A stretch of DNA of 64,000 nucleotides from Phocoena phocoena. Lineage: Eukaryota; Chordata; Mammalia; Artiodactyla; Phocoenidae. The stretch is from positions 10,614,881 through 10,678,880 of the forward strand of contig NC_089223.1 in the NCBI RefSeq assembly GCF_963924675.1. Direction: 5' to 3'. The notes under the pieces were generated by a model, which saw nothing but the letters and a program-made list of their open reading frames with translations, did no database searches and was not told the origin of the DNA. This document shows, in pieces, positions 29,461-41,084 of this stretch (position 1 is the stretch's first letter; every line of letters begins with the position of its first letter). The position numbers and the translations under genes were made by a program.

Positions 29461-31105
29461 AGGTTTTGCTATTTCACAATTTCTTGACTTCCTCTGGGTT
29501 ACACTAAGCAGTACAAAAATTATGCATGGTTTTATTCAAGAACTATATATAATTTTTTAAAATTAGATTATAATTATTAGACCATAGTATCTCTTGTGAG
29601 ACAGACTGAAGAGATGCAAAAGGAGTGCTACAACTTTGTGCAAGTTATCAGCTCTCAGGTATGATCTTGAAAAAGTCATGGCCTGGGCCAGATGAGGAGA
29701 GCACAAAGGAGGAATCTACGTTAGGATGTTTTGAAACGTTCTGGATACTGGAATCCTGGAGAATTTTGTTTCTTTACTTATGAAATGTTCACAGCATGCT
29801 TTGTTAGCAATGTCACATTCTTTTAAAATTGTCTCAGCTATTGTATAGTAAAATAAAATCACTATAAAACATAGGTACTGGGAAAACTGATTACCTCTTT
29901 ATCCATTCTTCATTCAACAACCAGTACATACTAAATGACAAAATCAGAGTTTCCATGATTCCCTTTCACCTATGGAGTTCCAGTTAAGGGGCTGGAGACA
30001 CAATCCTCTACTACTCATCTCAATGCCTGGTCAGTTAATTCAGAGAAAAAATACATTTCAAGAGGAAAAATGCAAGGGTCTTTGGATTCTAGATGTATTA
30101 GAAATGTCTATGAAGAGGGATGATATCTCAGACCCACTTAGATGGGTACAGGGAAATCACCCTTACTAAGGTAGGATAAATGTGTTTTGGAGGAGTTCAT
30201 TTCATATTGACAGGGCCCTGAGCAACATGATGCAGTCAGAAATACACTAATGTTGTTCCCAGAAAAAAATAATCTATGGAAAATTGTAGACACAATATTT
30301 ACTACACAATGTTTCATTATTTGTTTATATTATTGATGAGAAGCAGTACGTTATGTTTTTACATAAATTCTGCAAATAAACTATTACCTGAAATATGTAG
30401 GTTATAAATTCAACATGTATAACTATTTCTTACCATGTAATTGAAATTTATTTGATGCCATATATTTGATGCCCATGTTTTATCATATTTTAATTAATTT
30501 TGTGTATAAATAACAATGAAATAAGTTACAAGTCTTCTTAAAGGTTTTGCAGTTTTTTTCAGAGCTTGAAAATTTTTTATTCTTGCCTATTATGTGAGAC
30601 ATTTTAATTTTGGATAATGTGTAACTTTAAATATAACCACTGTTGGTGACACATGCCTCCTTAGATCCCTAACAAGTATATGCGTTTTGGGTTGCCTTAT
30701 CTGAGACACTTTCACCTTGGACTGATTAATTTTTAATTATCCAATTAACCTTCCTAAACCACTCTGTCATGTCATTTACTTTTTCACAAACTTTCAAGAG
30801 ATCTTCATTTGATTTACAATTCTGAACTCCTTAAATTAGCAGGCAAACCCAGACAACTTACTTACATGTATAATATTTTCGTTCCATCTCTTTGTGAACA
30901 TACTCCTCCCTCTTAGCAAGAAAACATATAATACCAAATAGGCCTTGTAAATATGTACCTCCTCCTTATTCATCATGCCAGGGATGCCTTCCTACCTTTG
31001 CAGTAATTCAAATTATATTCATTCTGGAGAATTTAGTTGAGAACATATCTCCATGTTTGATCATTTTTTCTTTTTTCCCTATTTCCCTCAATCCCTTTCT
31101 TTTTC
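29461..31105. other. Unique AT-rich stretch with no supported gene
   Basis: Short frames only, such as 65 residues at 29972-30169, with no recognisable motif. No clear repeats. Confidence 0.55.
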
Positions 31106-31109
31106 CACC

Positions 31110-31285
31110 TATCTTCAATAAATGTTTATCAAACACTAATTTTATATCATGGACTAGACTAGGTGCTGGGGAAACAGCTGTGAAGAATATGACCAGTTCT
31201 TGCTTCCACAAAACTTACAGTCTAAATGGGTGACAGGCATTAAACAAATGTACAATATATTTGTGTATACATATATCAGGACAAC
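31110..31285 (+). repeat. Ancient mammal-wide repeat, third copy
   Basis: TCAATAAATGTTTATCAAAC, CTAGGTGCTGGGGAAACAG, AAACTTACAGTCTAAATGG and GACAGGCATTAAACAAATG follow the same order as the copy at 8665. It is cut at the right by the L1 that starts near 31293. Confidence 0.55.
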
Positions 31286-31292
31286 TGCTATA

Positions 31293-33328
31293 AAGAAATA
31301 TTATAAAAGCAACAAAAAACATACAAGGGAATCCCCATATGGTTATCAGCTGATTTTTCAGCAGAAACTCTGCAGGCCATAAGGGAGTGGCATGGTATTT
31401 TAAAGTGATAAAAGGGAAAAACCTACAACCAAGAATACTCTACCCAGCAACGCTCTTGTTCAGATTTGACAGAGAAATCAAAAGCTTTACAGACAAGCAA
31501 AAACTAAGAGAATTCAGCACCACCAAACTAGCTTTACAACAAATGCTTAAGGAACTTCTCTAGGTGGAAAAGGAAAGGCTACAACTAGGAACAAGAAAAC
31601 TATGAATGGGAAAGCTCACTGGTAAAGGCAAACAAACATACAGTATAGGTAAGAAATCATCCAGACACAAATATATGAAAACCATCAATCATGAGAAGAG
31701 GAGAGTACAAATGCAGGATATTGGGAATGCATTTGAAATTAAGAGACCAGCAACTTAAAACAATCTTGTATATATATCAACTGCTATATCAAAACCTGAT
31801 GGTAATCGCAAACCAAAAATCTACAATAGATACACACAATAACGAAATCCAGACACAACACAGAATATAGTCATCAACTCACAAGAGAAGAGAACAAAAG
31901 AGGAAGGGAAGAAAAAAAACCTACAAAAGCAAATCCAAAACAATTAACAAAATGGCAATAAGAACATACGTAATGATAATTATCTTAAACGTAAACAGAT
32001 TAAATGCTCCAACCAAAAGATATAGACTGGCTGAATGGATATAAAAACATGACCTGTATATATGCTGTCTACAAGAGACGCACCTAATATCTAGGGACAC
32101 ATACAAACTGAAAGTGAGGGGATGGAAAAATGTATTCCATGCAAATGGAAAGCTGGAGTAGCAGTACTCTTATCAGACAAAATAGACTTTAAAATAAAGA
32201 CTGTTCCAAGAGACAAAGAAGGACATTACATAATGTTCAAGGAATAAATCCAAGAAGAAGATATAACAATTGTGAATATATATGCACCCAACATAGGAGC
32301 ACATCAATATATAAGGCAAAGCTAACAGCCATAAAAGGAGAAATTGACAGTAACACAATACTGGGGAACGTTAACACTCCGTTTACATCAATGGACAGAT
32401 CATCCAGACAGAAAATCAATAAGAAAACAGAGGCCTTAAATGACACATTAGACCAGATAGACTTAATTGATATTTATAGAGCAACCCATCCGAAAGCAGC
32501 AGAATACACATTCTTCTCAAGTGCATATGGAACAGTCTCCAGGATAGTTTACATGCTGGGCTACAAAGCAAGCCTCAGTAAATTTAAGAAAACTGAAATC
32601 ATATCAAACATCTTTTCTGACCACAATGCTGTGAGATTAGATATCAACTATAAGACAAAAAATGTAAAAAACGCAAACACGTGGAGGATAAACAATGTTA
32701 TTAAACAACCAATGGACCACTGAAGAAATCAAAGAGGAGCTCAAAAAATACCTAGAGACAAATGACAATGAAAACAAGATGATCCAAAACCCATGGGACA
32801 CAGCAAAAGGAGTTCTAAGAGTGAAGTTTATAGCAATACAATCTTACCTCAAGAAAGAAGAAAAATCTCAAATAAACAACCTAACTGTACACCTACTAGA
32901 GAAAGAACAGACAAAACCCAAAGTTAGTAGAAGGAAAGAAATCATAAAGATCAGAACAGAAATAAATGCAATAGACACAAAGAAAACAATAGAAAAGATC
33001 AATTAAACTAAAAGTTGGTCCTTTGAAAAGATAAAATTGATCAATGTTAATCCAGATTCATCAAGAAAAACAGGGAGAGGGCTCAAATCAATAAAATTAG
33101 AAATGAAAAAGGAGAAGTTACAATGGATACCACAGAAATAGAAAGGATCATAAGAGCCCATTACAAGCAACTGTATGCCAATAAAATAGACAACCTAGAA
33201 GAAAACGGACAAATTATTAGAAAGTACAATCTTCCAAGACTGAACCAGGAAGAAACAAAATATGAACAGACCAATCACAAGTACTGAAATTGAAACTGAG
33301 ATTAAAAAACTCCCAACAAAGTCCAGGC
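31293..33328 (+). mobile_element. L1 copy A, left part (ORF1 end to mid ORF2)
   Basis: This plus-strand, 5'-truncated L1 begins in the C-terminal part of ORF1 (near 31321) and runs through the spacer, then the ORF2 endonuclease (32391-32723) and the linker up to the [13 protein letters not shown] palm entry. It stops abruptly at about 33328 within the GTCCAGG block. The next base belongs to the 5' UTR of a different L1 subtype. Copy A probably resumes at 35137, about 205 nt further along ORF2. Confidence 0.85.
31948..33328 (+). pseudogene. L1 ORF2 relic, endonuclease half (copy A)
   Basis: Recognisable endonuclease pieces include MDRSSRQKINKKTEALNDTL, a RIVYMLGYKASL segment in place of the RMDHILGHKSSL-type motif (the aspartate is lost) and an intact IFSDHNAVRL motif at 32391-32723. 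A linker frame follows at 32695-33006. Stops and frameshifts separate the pieces, so no enzyme can be made. Confidence 0.8.
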
Positions 33329-35136
33329 CCAACTTTCCAAGATGGCGGAGGACGTGGAGGTCATCCTTCCTCACAAATACATCAGGAACACATCTACAAA
33401 TGGAACAATTCTCACAGAGCACCTGCTGAAGACTAGCAAAGGACCTCAGACACCTAAAAGGACAAGAAAGAACCCCATGTAACCAGGTAGGATGAAAGAA
33501 AGAAGACGGGAAAAAGAAGAGAAGAAGCAGGACAGGACCTGCACCCCTAGCAGGGAGCTGAAGGTGAGAAGAGGTTCCCGCATCTAGAGAAGCCCCCTCA
33601 CCAGTGAGGAGATCAGCTGGGACAGAAGGGGAGCCTTGGGGACTCAGAGGAGAGCCCAGCAACTGGTCTGTGGTAGGCTGGACAGAGTGAGACCTACACA
33701 GATTTTCCATGCCACAGCCCTGTGTACCCCAGCCTGAGACAGGTGTCTGCCAGTGCTGATGGGGGCTGAGTGCTGGAACGTGGGGTTTGGAGAGCAGACT
33801 CGGAGAGAGTACTGCTGTTGGCTGTGAGGAGATAGCCTGAGGGGTGGGAGTGAGGAGCTCTGCAACCGGGAATGCTCATGGAGGAAGCCTGGACCACCAC
33901 AGAAGTGAAGTGCCGTTGTTAAGTGACACGCAAAGGGCAGGACCGCCATTGCAACCTCTCTCCTCATGTGCCAACCCCTGCCTGTGCAGGCACTAGAGAG
34001 AGTTCCTGCTGGAACCCCTCGGATGCTGCCATTGTCTCCTCCCCCCCAACCCCAGCCTGGGTGGCCTGCTCACCCTGATCGCTGCCTGAAGGGCTTGCAT
34101 GCTCCAATCACTACCCCAGCATCCTCCCGCTGGGGTGGCCTGTTCGCCCCTATTGCCACCTTGACTCCTTCCTGCCTGACAGGCTTATATGCTCTGGAAA
34201 CCTCTGGAGCAGACTATGGTGGGAGGAACACATACAGAGGTGGAGCTGAAACTACAGCTGAGCCCAGGGGCCATGTGACTAAGAAAGAAGAGCTGAAATC
34301 TCTCCTTGTGGCTGCATGAACCACAGAGTTAGACCTCCTCTGATGGCTTCCTAAATTCAGCACCTGCGAAACATCCAACAGGACAAGCGCTCCTACAGCT
34401 GGGATGGGTCTGGCTTTAGCAGCTGTGGGCTTTGTGGACACGTACACACGGGGGTTGGGCCAGGCCAGAGTCTGAGCTGCCTCCATACCTCCCACAGTGT
34501 GTCCTGGTGCATGACTACTGCAGTCCTGGGACCTGACCTCAGTGGATCTGTGCTGGTGGCCTGGTGAAAACAATGCCTGAGAATCACCAGGGCCAATTGC
34601 CAGCATACCCACAGTTAAGGTGAGACTGAGACCAGTGCCACCAACAGTATACTTTGTCAGCCCATGCAATGGGTTCATAGATAACACAACAAAGCACATT
34701 TACAGGTGATTCCTCCAGAGGAGGAATACTCAGTGGCTTCTCTCCCAGTGGGAGTGCTCCAATTGCACCTACTTCGCACCACAGATCAGAAACACAGCTA
34801 AGAAACAGATCTGGGGGCCTCTACTCCAACAACTAAGGAGCAGACCCCACCCCTGACAGGTCAGTGACAACCACAGAGCAAAGGGGAGGCCCTGCTCAAT
34901 ATCCAGGGCAGGCTCTGGTCACCACAACACCAATGAAACCCTCTATCAAGGGGATAACAGGACAAGCCTCTGGACCAACCTCACCCGCTAGGGGGCAGAC
35001 ACCAGAAGCAAGAGGAACTACGATCCTATAGCCTGCAGAAAGGAGACCACAAACACAGTAAGTTTGACAAAATGAGAAGACATATGTTGCAGAGGAAGAG
35101 GCAAGCTAAAAGCCTACAAGATCAACTAAATGAAAA
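33329..35136 (+). mobile_element. L1 copy B: 5' UTR plus first ORF1 codons only, lodged inside copy A
   Basis: The piece starts CCAACTTTCCAAGATGGCGG, the 5' terminus of a longer-leader cetartiodactyl L1 subtype, and continues through 1.74 kb of GC-rich 5' UTR. This leader differs from those at 38517 and 50037 after the first blocks. ORF1 starts at ATG 35072 and only about 65 nt of it remain before the sequence switches to ORF2 of copy A near 35136. There is no poly(A) tail. A normal L1 insertion loses its 5' end, not its 3' end. Open frames within the leader are composition artefacts. Confidence 0.8.
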
Positions 35137-37250
35137 GACGTAAAAATTCTCAACAAAATACTAGCAAACCGAATCCAACAACACATTAAGAGGATTATAC
35201 ACTATGATCAAGTGGGATTTATCCCAGGGATGCAAGCGTTTTTCAGTATCCACAAATCAATCAGTGTGATACACCACATTAACAAATTTAAGAATAAAAC
35301 CATATTATCTCAATAGATGCAGAAAAATCTTTTGACAAAATTCAACAGCCATTTATGATTAAAAAAAACTCTCTAGAAAGTGGGCATAGAGGGAACCTAC
35401 CTCAACATAATAAAGGCCATATATGACAAAACCACAGCAACATAATTCTCAATGCTGAAAAACTGAAAGCAGTTCCTCTAAGATCAGAAACAAGACAAAG
35501 ATGTCCACTCTCGCCACTATTATTCAACATAATTTTGGAAGTCCTAGCCATGGCAATCAGAGAAGAAAAAGAAATAAAAGGAATGCAAATTGGAAAAGAA
35601 GAAGTAAAACTGTCCCTGTGTGCAGGTGACATGATACTACATAGAAAACCATAAAGATGCTACCAGAAAACTACTGGAGATCATCATGAATTTGGTAGGG
35701 TTGCATGATACAAAATTAATACAGAGAAATCTGTTGCATATCTATACACTAAAAATGAGAGATCAGAAAAAGAAGTAAACAATCCCATTTATCATCACAT
35801 CAAAAAGAATAAAATACCTAGGAATAAACCTACCTAAGGAGGCAAAATAGCTGTACTCCAAAAACTATAAGATACTGATGAAAGAAATAAAAGGTGACAC
35901 AAACAAATGAAGAGATATACAATGTTCTTGGATTGGAAGCATCAATATTGTCAAAATGACTATATTACCCAAGGAAATCTACAGATTCAATGCAATCCCT
36001 ATCAAATTACCAATGACATTTTTCACAGAACTAGAACAAAATATTTTACAATTTGTATGGAAACACAACAGACCACAAATAGCCAAAGCAATCCTGGGAA
36101 AGAGAAACGGAGCTGGAGGAATCACACTATACTACACGCTATACTACAAAGCTACAGTATACTACACTATACTATACTATACTACACAACAAAGTTACAG
36201 TAATCAAAACAGTATGGTACTGGCACAAAGACAGACTTATATATCAGTGGAACAGAATAGAAAGCCCAGAGATAAATCCATACACCTACGGTCAATTAAT
36301 CTACAACAAAGGAGGCAAATATACAATGGAGAAAAGACAGTCTCTTCAATAAATGATGCTGGGAAAACTGAACAGCTACATATAAAAGAATGAAACTAGA
36401 ACATTCTCTAACACCATACACAAACATAAACCCCAGATACTTAAAGACTTAAATGTAAGACCAGATAGTATGAAACTCTTAGAGGTAAACATAGGCAGAA
36501 CACTTTCTGACATACACTGCAGCAGTATCTTTTTGGATATGTCTCCCAGAACAATGAAAGTCAAAACAAAAATGAGTGGCACCTAATTGAACTTAAAACT
36601 TTTCCACAGCAAAGGAAACCATAAACAAAATGAAGAGACAACCCACAGAATGGGAGAAAACATTGGCAAATGAAGCAACCAATAAGAGATTAATCTCTGA
36701 AATATGCAAATATCTCATGCAGCTCAATATCAAAAAAACAACCCAATCAAACAAATGGGCAGAAGATCTAAATAGACATTTCTCCAAAGGAGACATGCAG
36801 ATGGTCAAAAGGCACATGAAAAGATGCTCAACATTGCTCATTATTAGAGAAATGCAAATCGAAACTACAATGAGGTATCACCTCACACTGGTCAGAATGG
36901 CCATCATCAAAGTCTACAAACAATAAATGCTGCAGAGGATGTGGAGAAAAGGGAACCCTCCTTCACTGTTGGTGGAAATATAAAATGATACAACCACTAT
37001 GAAGAACAGTATGGAGGTTCCTTAAGAAACTAAAAATAGAGCTACCATATGATCCAGCAATCTCACTCCTGGGCATATATCTGGAGAAAACTAATTTGAA
37101 AAGATACACATGCCCGAATGTTAACTGCAGCACTATTTACAATAGCCAAGACACGGAAGCAACCTAGATGTCTTTTGACAGAGGAATGGATAAAGATGAA
37201 GTGGTATATATACACAGTGGAATATTACTCAGCCATAAAAATGAATGAAA
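35137..37250 (+). pseudogene. L1 ORF2 relic, reverse transcriptase half
   Basis: Pieces of the reverse transcriptase and C-terminal domain are readable: the [24 protein letters not shown] segment at 35956-36120, the [15 protein letters not shown] segment, then [19 protein letters not shown] and [20 protein letters not shown] at 36630-36926. Catalytic residues are lost and frames are broken. Confidence 0.75.
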
Positions 37251-37710
37251 TATTGCCTTTGCAGCAACATGGATGGACCTAGACATTATACTAAGTGAAG
37301 TAAGTCAGACAAAGACAAATATCATATGATATCACTAACATGTGGAACCTAAACATGACACAAAAAAACTTATTAACAAAACAAACAGACTCACAGAAAA
37401 CAAACTTATGGTTAACAAAGGGGAAAGCTGTGGGGGAAGGGATAAATTAGGAGGGATAAATTAACATATACCTAACATAAATTAGTTTGGGATTAACATA
37501 TACACCCTACTATATATAAAATAGATAATCATCAATGACCTAGTGTATAGCACAGGGAACTCTACTTAATATTCTGTAATAACCTATAATGGAAAAGAAT
37601 CTGAAAAAATAATGGATATATGTATAACTGAATCACTTTGCTGTACACCTGAAACTAACACAACATTGTAAACCAGTTATACCCCAATATAAAATAAAAA
37701 TTCAATTAAA
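35137..37710 (+). mobile_element. L1 right part (mid ORF2 to 3' UTR), copy A continued or copy B with internal deletion
   Basis: Starts with CTCAACAAAATACTAGCAAA in the reverse transcriptase domain and runs through the ORF2 C-terminus to the 3' UTR (TTTGCTGTACACCTGAAAC near 37639) and a short A-rich tail. The reverse transcriptase active-site FADD reads CAGD here. The segment at 36121-36200 contains a local expansion of ACTATACT units. The element may belong with 31293-33328 or with 33329-35136; see findings. Confidence 0.85.
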
Positions 37711-37788
37711 ACTGTTACAGTATATGTTTATGTTGCGATTATGAAAATACTATAACTTATTTGAAATTGTGGGATGTGAGATGTTCTT

Positions 37789-37828
37789 AAGAATTGTCCA
37801 GGGGAAAAAAAAAAGAATTGTCCAGGGA
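37789..37828 (+). repeat. Poly(A)-only insertion with target-site duplication
   Basis: AAGAATTGTCCAGGG (from 37789) is followed by G, a run of about ten A (37805-37814) and then a second AGAATTGTCCAGGG (37814-37827). The structure is that of a retrotransposon insertion that kept only its A tail. Confidence 0.7.
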
Positions 37829-37868
37829 CTGAGCTACAGCTCTCAGGGATAAATCAAGGGCAAAACTT

Positions 37869-38120
37869 CAGAATTTGGAATTAACAGATACACACTATAT
37901 ATAAAATAGATAACAAACAAGGGCCTACTGTTTGTAGCACAGAGAACTATATTCAATATCTTATAATAGCCTATAATGGAAAAGAATATGAAAAAAATAT
38001 ATATGTATATATGTGTATATATATGTATAAGTGAATCACTTTGCTGTACACCTGAAACATTGTAAATCAACTATATTTCAATTTTAAAAATTCTTATAGA
38101 AAAATAAAATTTTTAAAAAA
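37869..38120 (+). mobile_element. Severely 5'-truncated L1 (3' UTR only) with TSD
   Basis: The insert contains the L1 3' UTR blocks AACAGATACACACTATATAT, GCACAGAGAACTATATTC, CACTTTGCTGTACACCTGAA and an A-rich tail. It is flanked by TCAAGGGCAAAACTT (37854-37868) and TGAAGGGCAAAACCTT (38121-38136), an imperfect target duplication. Confidence 0.85.
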
Positions 38121-38129
38121 TGAAGGGCA

Positions 38130-38502
38130 AAACCTTCCAGGCAGATGATAAAAAATGAAGGACCTGAAGGACCTAAGGAAGGAGACAGATTTTCACCATT
38201 AAGAAGCTCAAAGGTCACTAGAAACACAAAGATTGAGGGGAAAAATTGTCCCAGGAAGAAATTAGGGAGGTAGGTAGGGCTAGATAATTCAGGGTCATGT
38301 AGTCATTACAAAATTTATATATTTTTGAAATTCAGTAGGAAGTTATTTAAAGAAAATAAGGAAGCTAGTGGCATGATTAGATTTGCATTTAAAAAAAAGA
38401 TTACTATAACTTTCTCTAGTATGTGTGTGAAGGTATGGAAAAATGGATGCCATAACCCTAGAAGGAGGTAACGGTGTCTTGAACTAGAGGGACGGTGGTG
38501 GT
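38130..38502 (+). repeat. Ancient mammal-wide repeat, fourth copy, left part
   Basis: AGGGCTAGATAATTCAGGGTC, CAGTAGGAAGTTATTTAAAG, GGCATGATTAGATTTGCAT and GTGTCTTGAACTAGAGG are consensus blocks of the repeat seen at 20590-21330. It is interrupted by L1 copy C and continues at 41085. Confidence 0.55.
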
Positions 38503-38516
38503 GAGAAGTGAGGAGA

Positions 38517-39409
38517 GGGAGATTGGTACAAGATGGTGGAGTAGAAGGATGTGTGTTCACTCCCTCATGTGAGAGCACCAGAATCACAACTAACTGCTGA
38601 AGAGTCATCAACAGAAGACACGGGAACTCACCAAACAAGATACCCCACATCCAAAGACAAAGGAGACGCCACAATGAGATGGTAGGAGGGGCGCAATCAC
38701 AATAAAATCAAATCCCATAACTGCTGGGTGGGTGACTCACAAACTGGAGAACACTTATACCACAGAAGTCCACCCACTGGAGTGAAGGTTCTGAGCCCCA
38801 TGTCAGGCTTCCCAACCTGGGGGTCTGGTAATGGGAGGAGGAATTCCCAGAAAATCAGACTTTGGAGGCTAGCGGGATTTGATTGCAGGACTTCAGCAGG
38901 ACTGGGGGAAACAGAGACTCCACTCTTAGAGGGCACACACAAAGTGTGCGCACTGGGACCCAGGGGAAGGAGCAGTGACCCCAGGGGAGAATGGACCAGA
39001 CCTACCTGCTAGTATTGGAGGGTATCCTGTAGAGGCGGGGGGTGGCTGTGGCTCACCTTGGGGACAAGGACACTGGCAGCAGAAGTTCTGGGAAGTACTC
39101 CTTGGCGTGAGCCCCCTTGGAGTCCACCACCAAAGAGCCTGTAGTCACCAGGGCTGGGTCACCTCAGGCCAAACAACCAACAGTAGGGAACTCAGCTCCA
39201 CCCATCAGAAGACAAGTGGATTAAAGTTTTACAGCGCTCTGCCCACCAGAGCAACACCCAGTTGTACTCACCACCAGTCCCTCCCATCAGGAAACTTGCA
39301 CAAGCCTCTAAGACAGCCTCATCCACCAGAGGGCAGACAGCAGAAGCAAGAATAGCTATAGTCCTGCAGCGTGTGGAATGAAAACCACATTCACAGAAAG
39401 ACAGACAAA
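38517..39409 (+). promoter_or_regulatory. L1 copy C 5' UTR
   Basis: This leader of about 0.9 kb is nearly the same as 50037-50946 and, in reverse, 5990-6852. It contains the L1 internal promoter region. Promoter activity cannot be judged from the sequence. Confidence 0.75.
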
Positions 39410-40320
39410 ATGAAAAGGCAGAGGACTATGTTCCAGATGAAGGAACACGATAAAAGCCCAGAAAAACAACTAAATGAAGTGGAGATAGGCAACTTTCCAG
39501 AGAAAGAATTCGGAATAATGATAGTGAAGATGATCCAAGACCCTGGAAAAAGAATGGAGGCAAAGATCAAGAAGATGCAAGAAATGTGTAACAAAGACCT
39601 AGAAGAATTAAAGAACAAACACCTAGAAAAACTAAAGAACAAACAAACGGAGATGAACAATACAATAACTGAAATGAAAAATACACTAGAAGGAATAAAT
39701 AGAAGAATAACTGAGACAGAAGAACGGATAAGTGACCTGGAAGACAGAATGGTGGAATTCACTGCTGTGGAACAGAATGAAGAAAAAAGAATGAAAAGAA
39801 GTTAAGACAGCTTAAGAGACCTCATTAAAGACACAGATTAAACACACCAACATTTGCATTATAGGGGTCCCAGAAGGAGAAGAGAGAGAGAAGGCCCCGA
39901 GAAAATATTTGAAGAGATTATCCCTAACATGGGAAAGGAAATAGCCACCCAAATCCAGGAAGTGCAGAGAGTCCCAAGTCTCCAGGATAAACCCAAGGAA
40001 AAACATGCCAAGGCACAGAGCAATCAATCTGACAAAATTAAAGACAAAGAAAACTTATTAAAATCATCAAGGGAAAAATGACAAATAACATACAAGGGAA
40101 CTCCCATAAGGTTAACAGCTGATTTCTCAGCAGAAACTGCAAGCCAGAAGGGAGTGGCATGATAGATTATTCTACCTGGCAAGGATCTCATTCAGATTCA
40201 ACAGAGAAATCAAAAGCTTTACAGACAACGAAAAGCTAAGAGAATTCAGCACCACCAAACCAGCTCTACAACAAATGCTAAAGGAACTTCTCTAAGTGGG
40301 AAACACAAGAGAAGAAAAGG
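39410..40320 (+). pseudogene. L1 ORF1 relic (copy C)
   Basis: The start codon at 39410 is conserved (MKRQRTMFQMKEHDKSPEKQ). The first about 132 residues stay open and form a long coiled coil (39410-39804) with the KNKHLEKLKNKQTEMNNTIT stretch and EERISDLEDRM. A stop (TAA at 39803) falls at the end of the coiled coil. The RNA-binding and C-terminal domains continue in other frames (39854-40081). Not functional. Confidence 0.85.
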
Positions 40321-40353
40321 ACCTACAAAAACAAACCCAACACAATTAAGAAA

Positions 40354-41070
40354 ATGGTCATAGGAACATACATGTCGATAATTAGCTTAAACGTGAATGG
40401 ATTAAATGCTCCAACCAAAAAACACAGGCTTGCTGAATGGATACAAAAACAACACGCATATATATGCTGTCTACAAGAGACCTACTTCAGATCTAGGGAC
40501 ACATACAGACTGAAAGTGAGGGGATGGAAAAAGAAATTCCATGCAAATGGAAATCAAAAGAAAGCTGGAGTAGCAATACTCATATCAGATAAAATAGACT
40601 TGAAAATAAAGACTGTTACAAGAGACAAGGAAGGTCACTAAGTAGTGATCAAGGGGTCAATCCAAGAAGAAGATATAACAATTATAAATATATATGCACC
40701 CAACATAGGAGCACCTCAATACATAAGGCAACTGCTAACAGCCATAAAAGAGGAAATCGACAGTAACACAATAAGAGTGGGGGACTTTAACACCTCACTT
40801 ACACCAATGGACAGATCATCCAGACAGAAAATTAATAAGGAAACACAAGCTTTAAATGACACAATAGACCAGATAGATTTAATTGATATTCATAGGACAT
40901 TCCATCCAAAAACAGCAGATTACATTTTCTTCTCAAGTGTACATGGAACATTTTCCAGGATGGATCACATCTTGGGTCACAACTCAAGCCTTGGTTAATT
41001 TAAGAAAATTGAAATCATATGAATCATCTTTTCTGACCACAATGTTATGAGATTAGAAATAAATTACAGG
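40354..41070 (+). pseudogene. L1 ORF2 relic, endonuclease only (copy C)
   Basis: The endonuclease reads well in two pieces, 40354-40641 (SLNVNGLNAP, CLQETYF) and 40645-40998 (GDFNTSLTP, FSRMDHILGHNSSLG). The two are separated by a stop at 40639-40641 where other copies read through. The domain ends when the element is truncated at 41070, so no reverse transcriptase is present. Confidence 0.85.
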
Positions 41071-41084
41071 GAGAAGTAAGCAGA

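Larger units (their letters stand above)
38517..41070 (+). mobile_element. L1 copy C: complete 5' end, lacking the 3' two thirds, with TSD
   Basis: The element starts at GGGAGATTGGTACAAGATGG, the normal 5' terminus, and runs through 5' UTR, ORF1 and the ORF2 endonuclease. It stops at 41070 in ATTACAGG, just before the A-rich run that follows in other copies (for example 52629-52653). It is flanked by GAGAAGTGAGGAGA (38503-38516) and GAGAAGTAAGCAGA (41071-41084). The same ancient repeat continues on both sides, which confirms the insertion boundaries. There is no poly(A) tail and no ORF2 3' half. Confidence 0.85.

Noticed and set aside
28998..29468. GAAATACAGAGGTTTTG found twice, near 28999 and 29452
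   Set aside because: A 17-nt match with no extension on either side. The right copy overlaps the SINE target duplication. Could be chance.
29190..29560. Open frames on both strands with a Pro/Arg/Gly-rich product
   Set aside because: They are translations of the CHR-2 SINE.
33195..34699. Several overlapping open frames on both strands, up to 171 codons
   Set aside because: They lie in the GC-rich 5' UTR of L1 copy B, where stop codons are rare. No domain or conserved motif is seen.
31281..37720. Possible target duplication AACTGCTATA (31283) and AACTGTTACA (37710) around the interrupted L1
   Set aside because: Too short and mismatched to be convincing, and the 5' boundary of copy A is uncertain.
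38697..39355. Open frames of 81-126 codons
   Set aside because: They lie in the L1 copy C 5' UTR and have the same cause as above.
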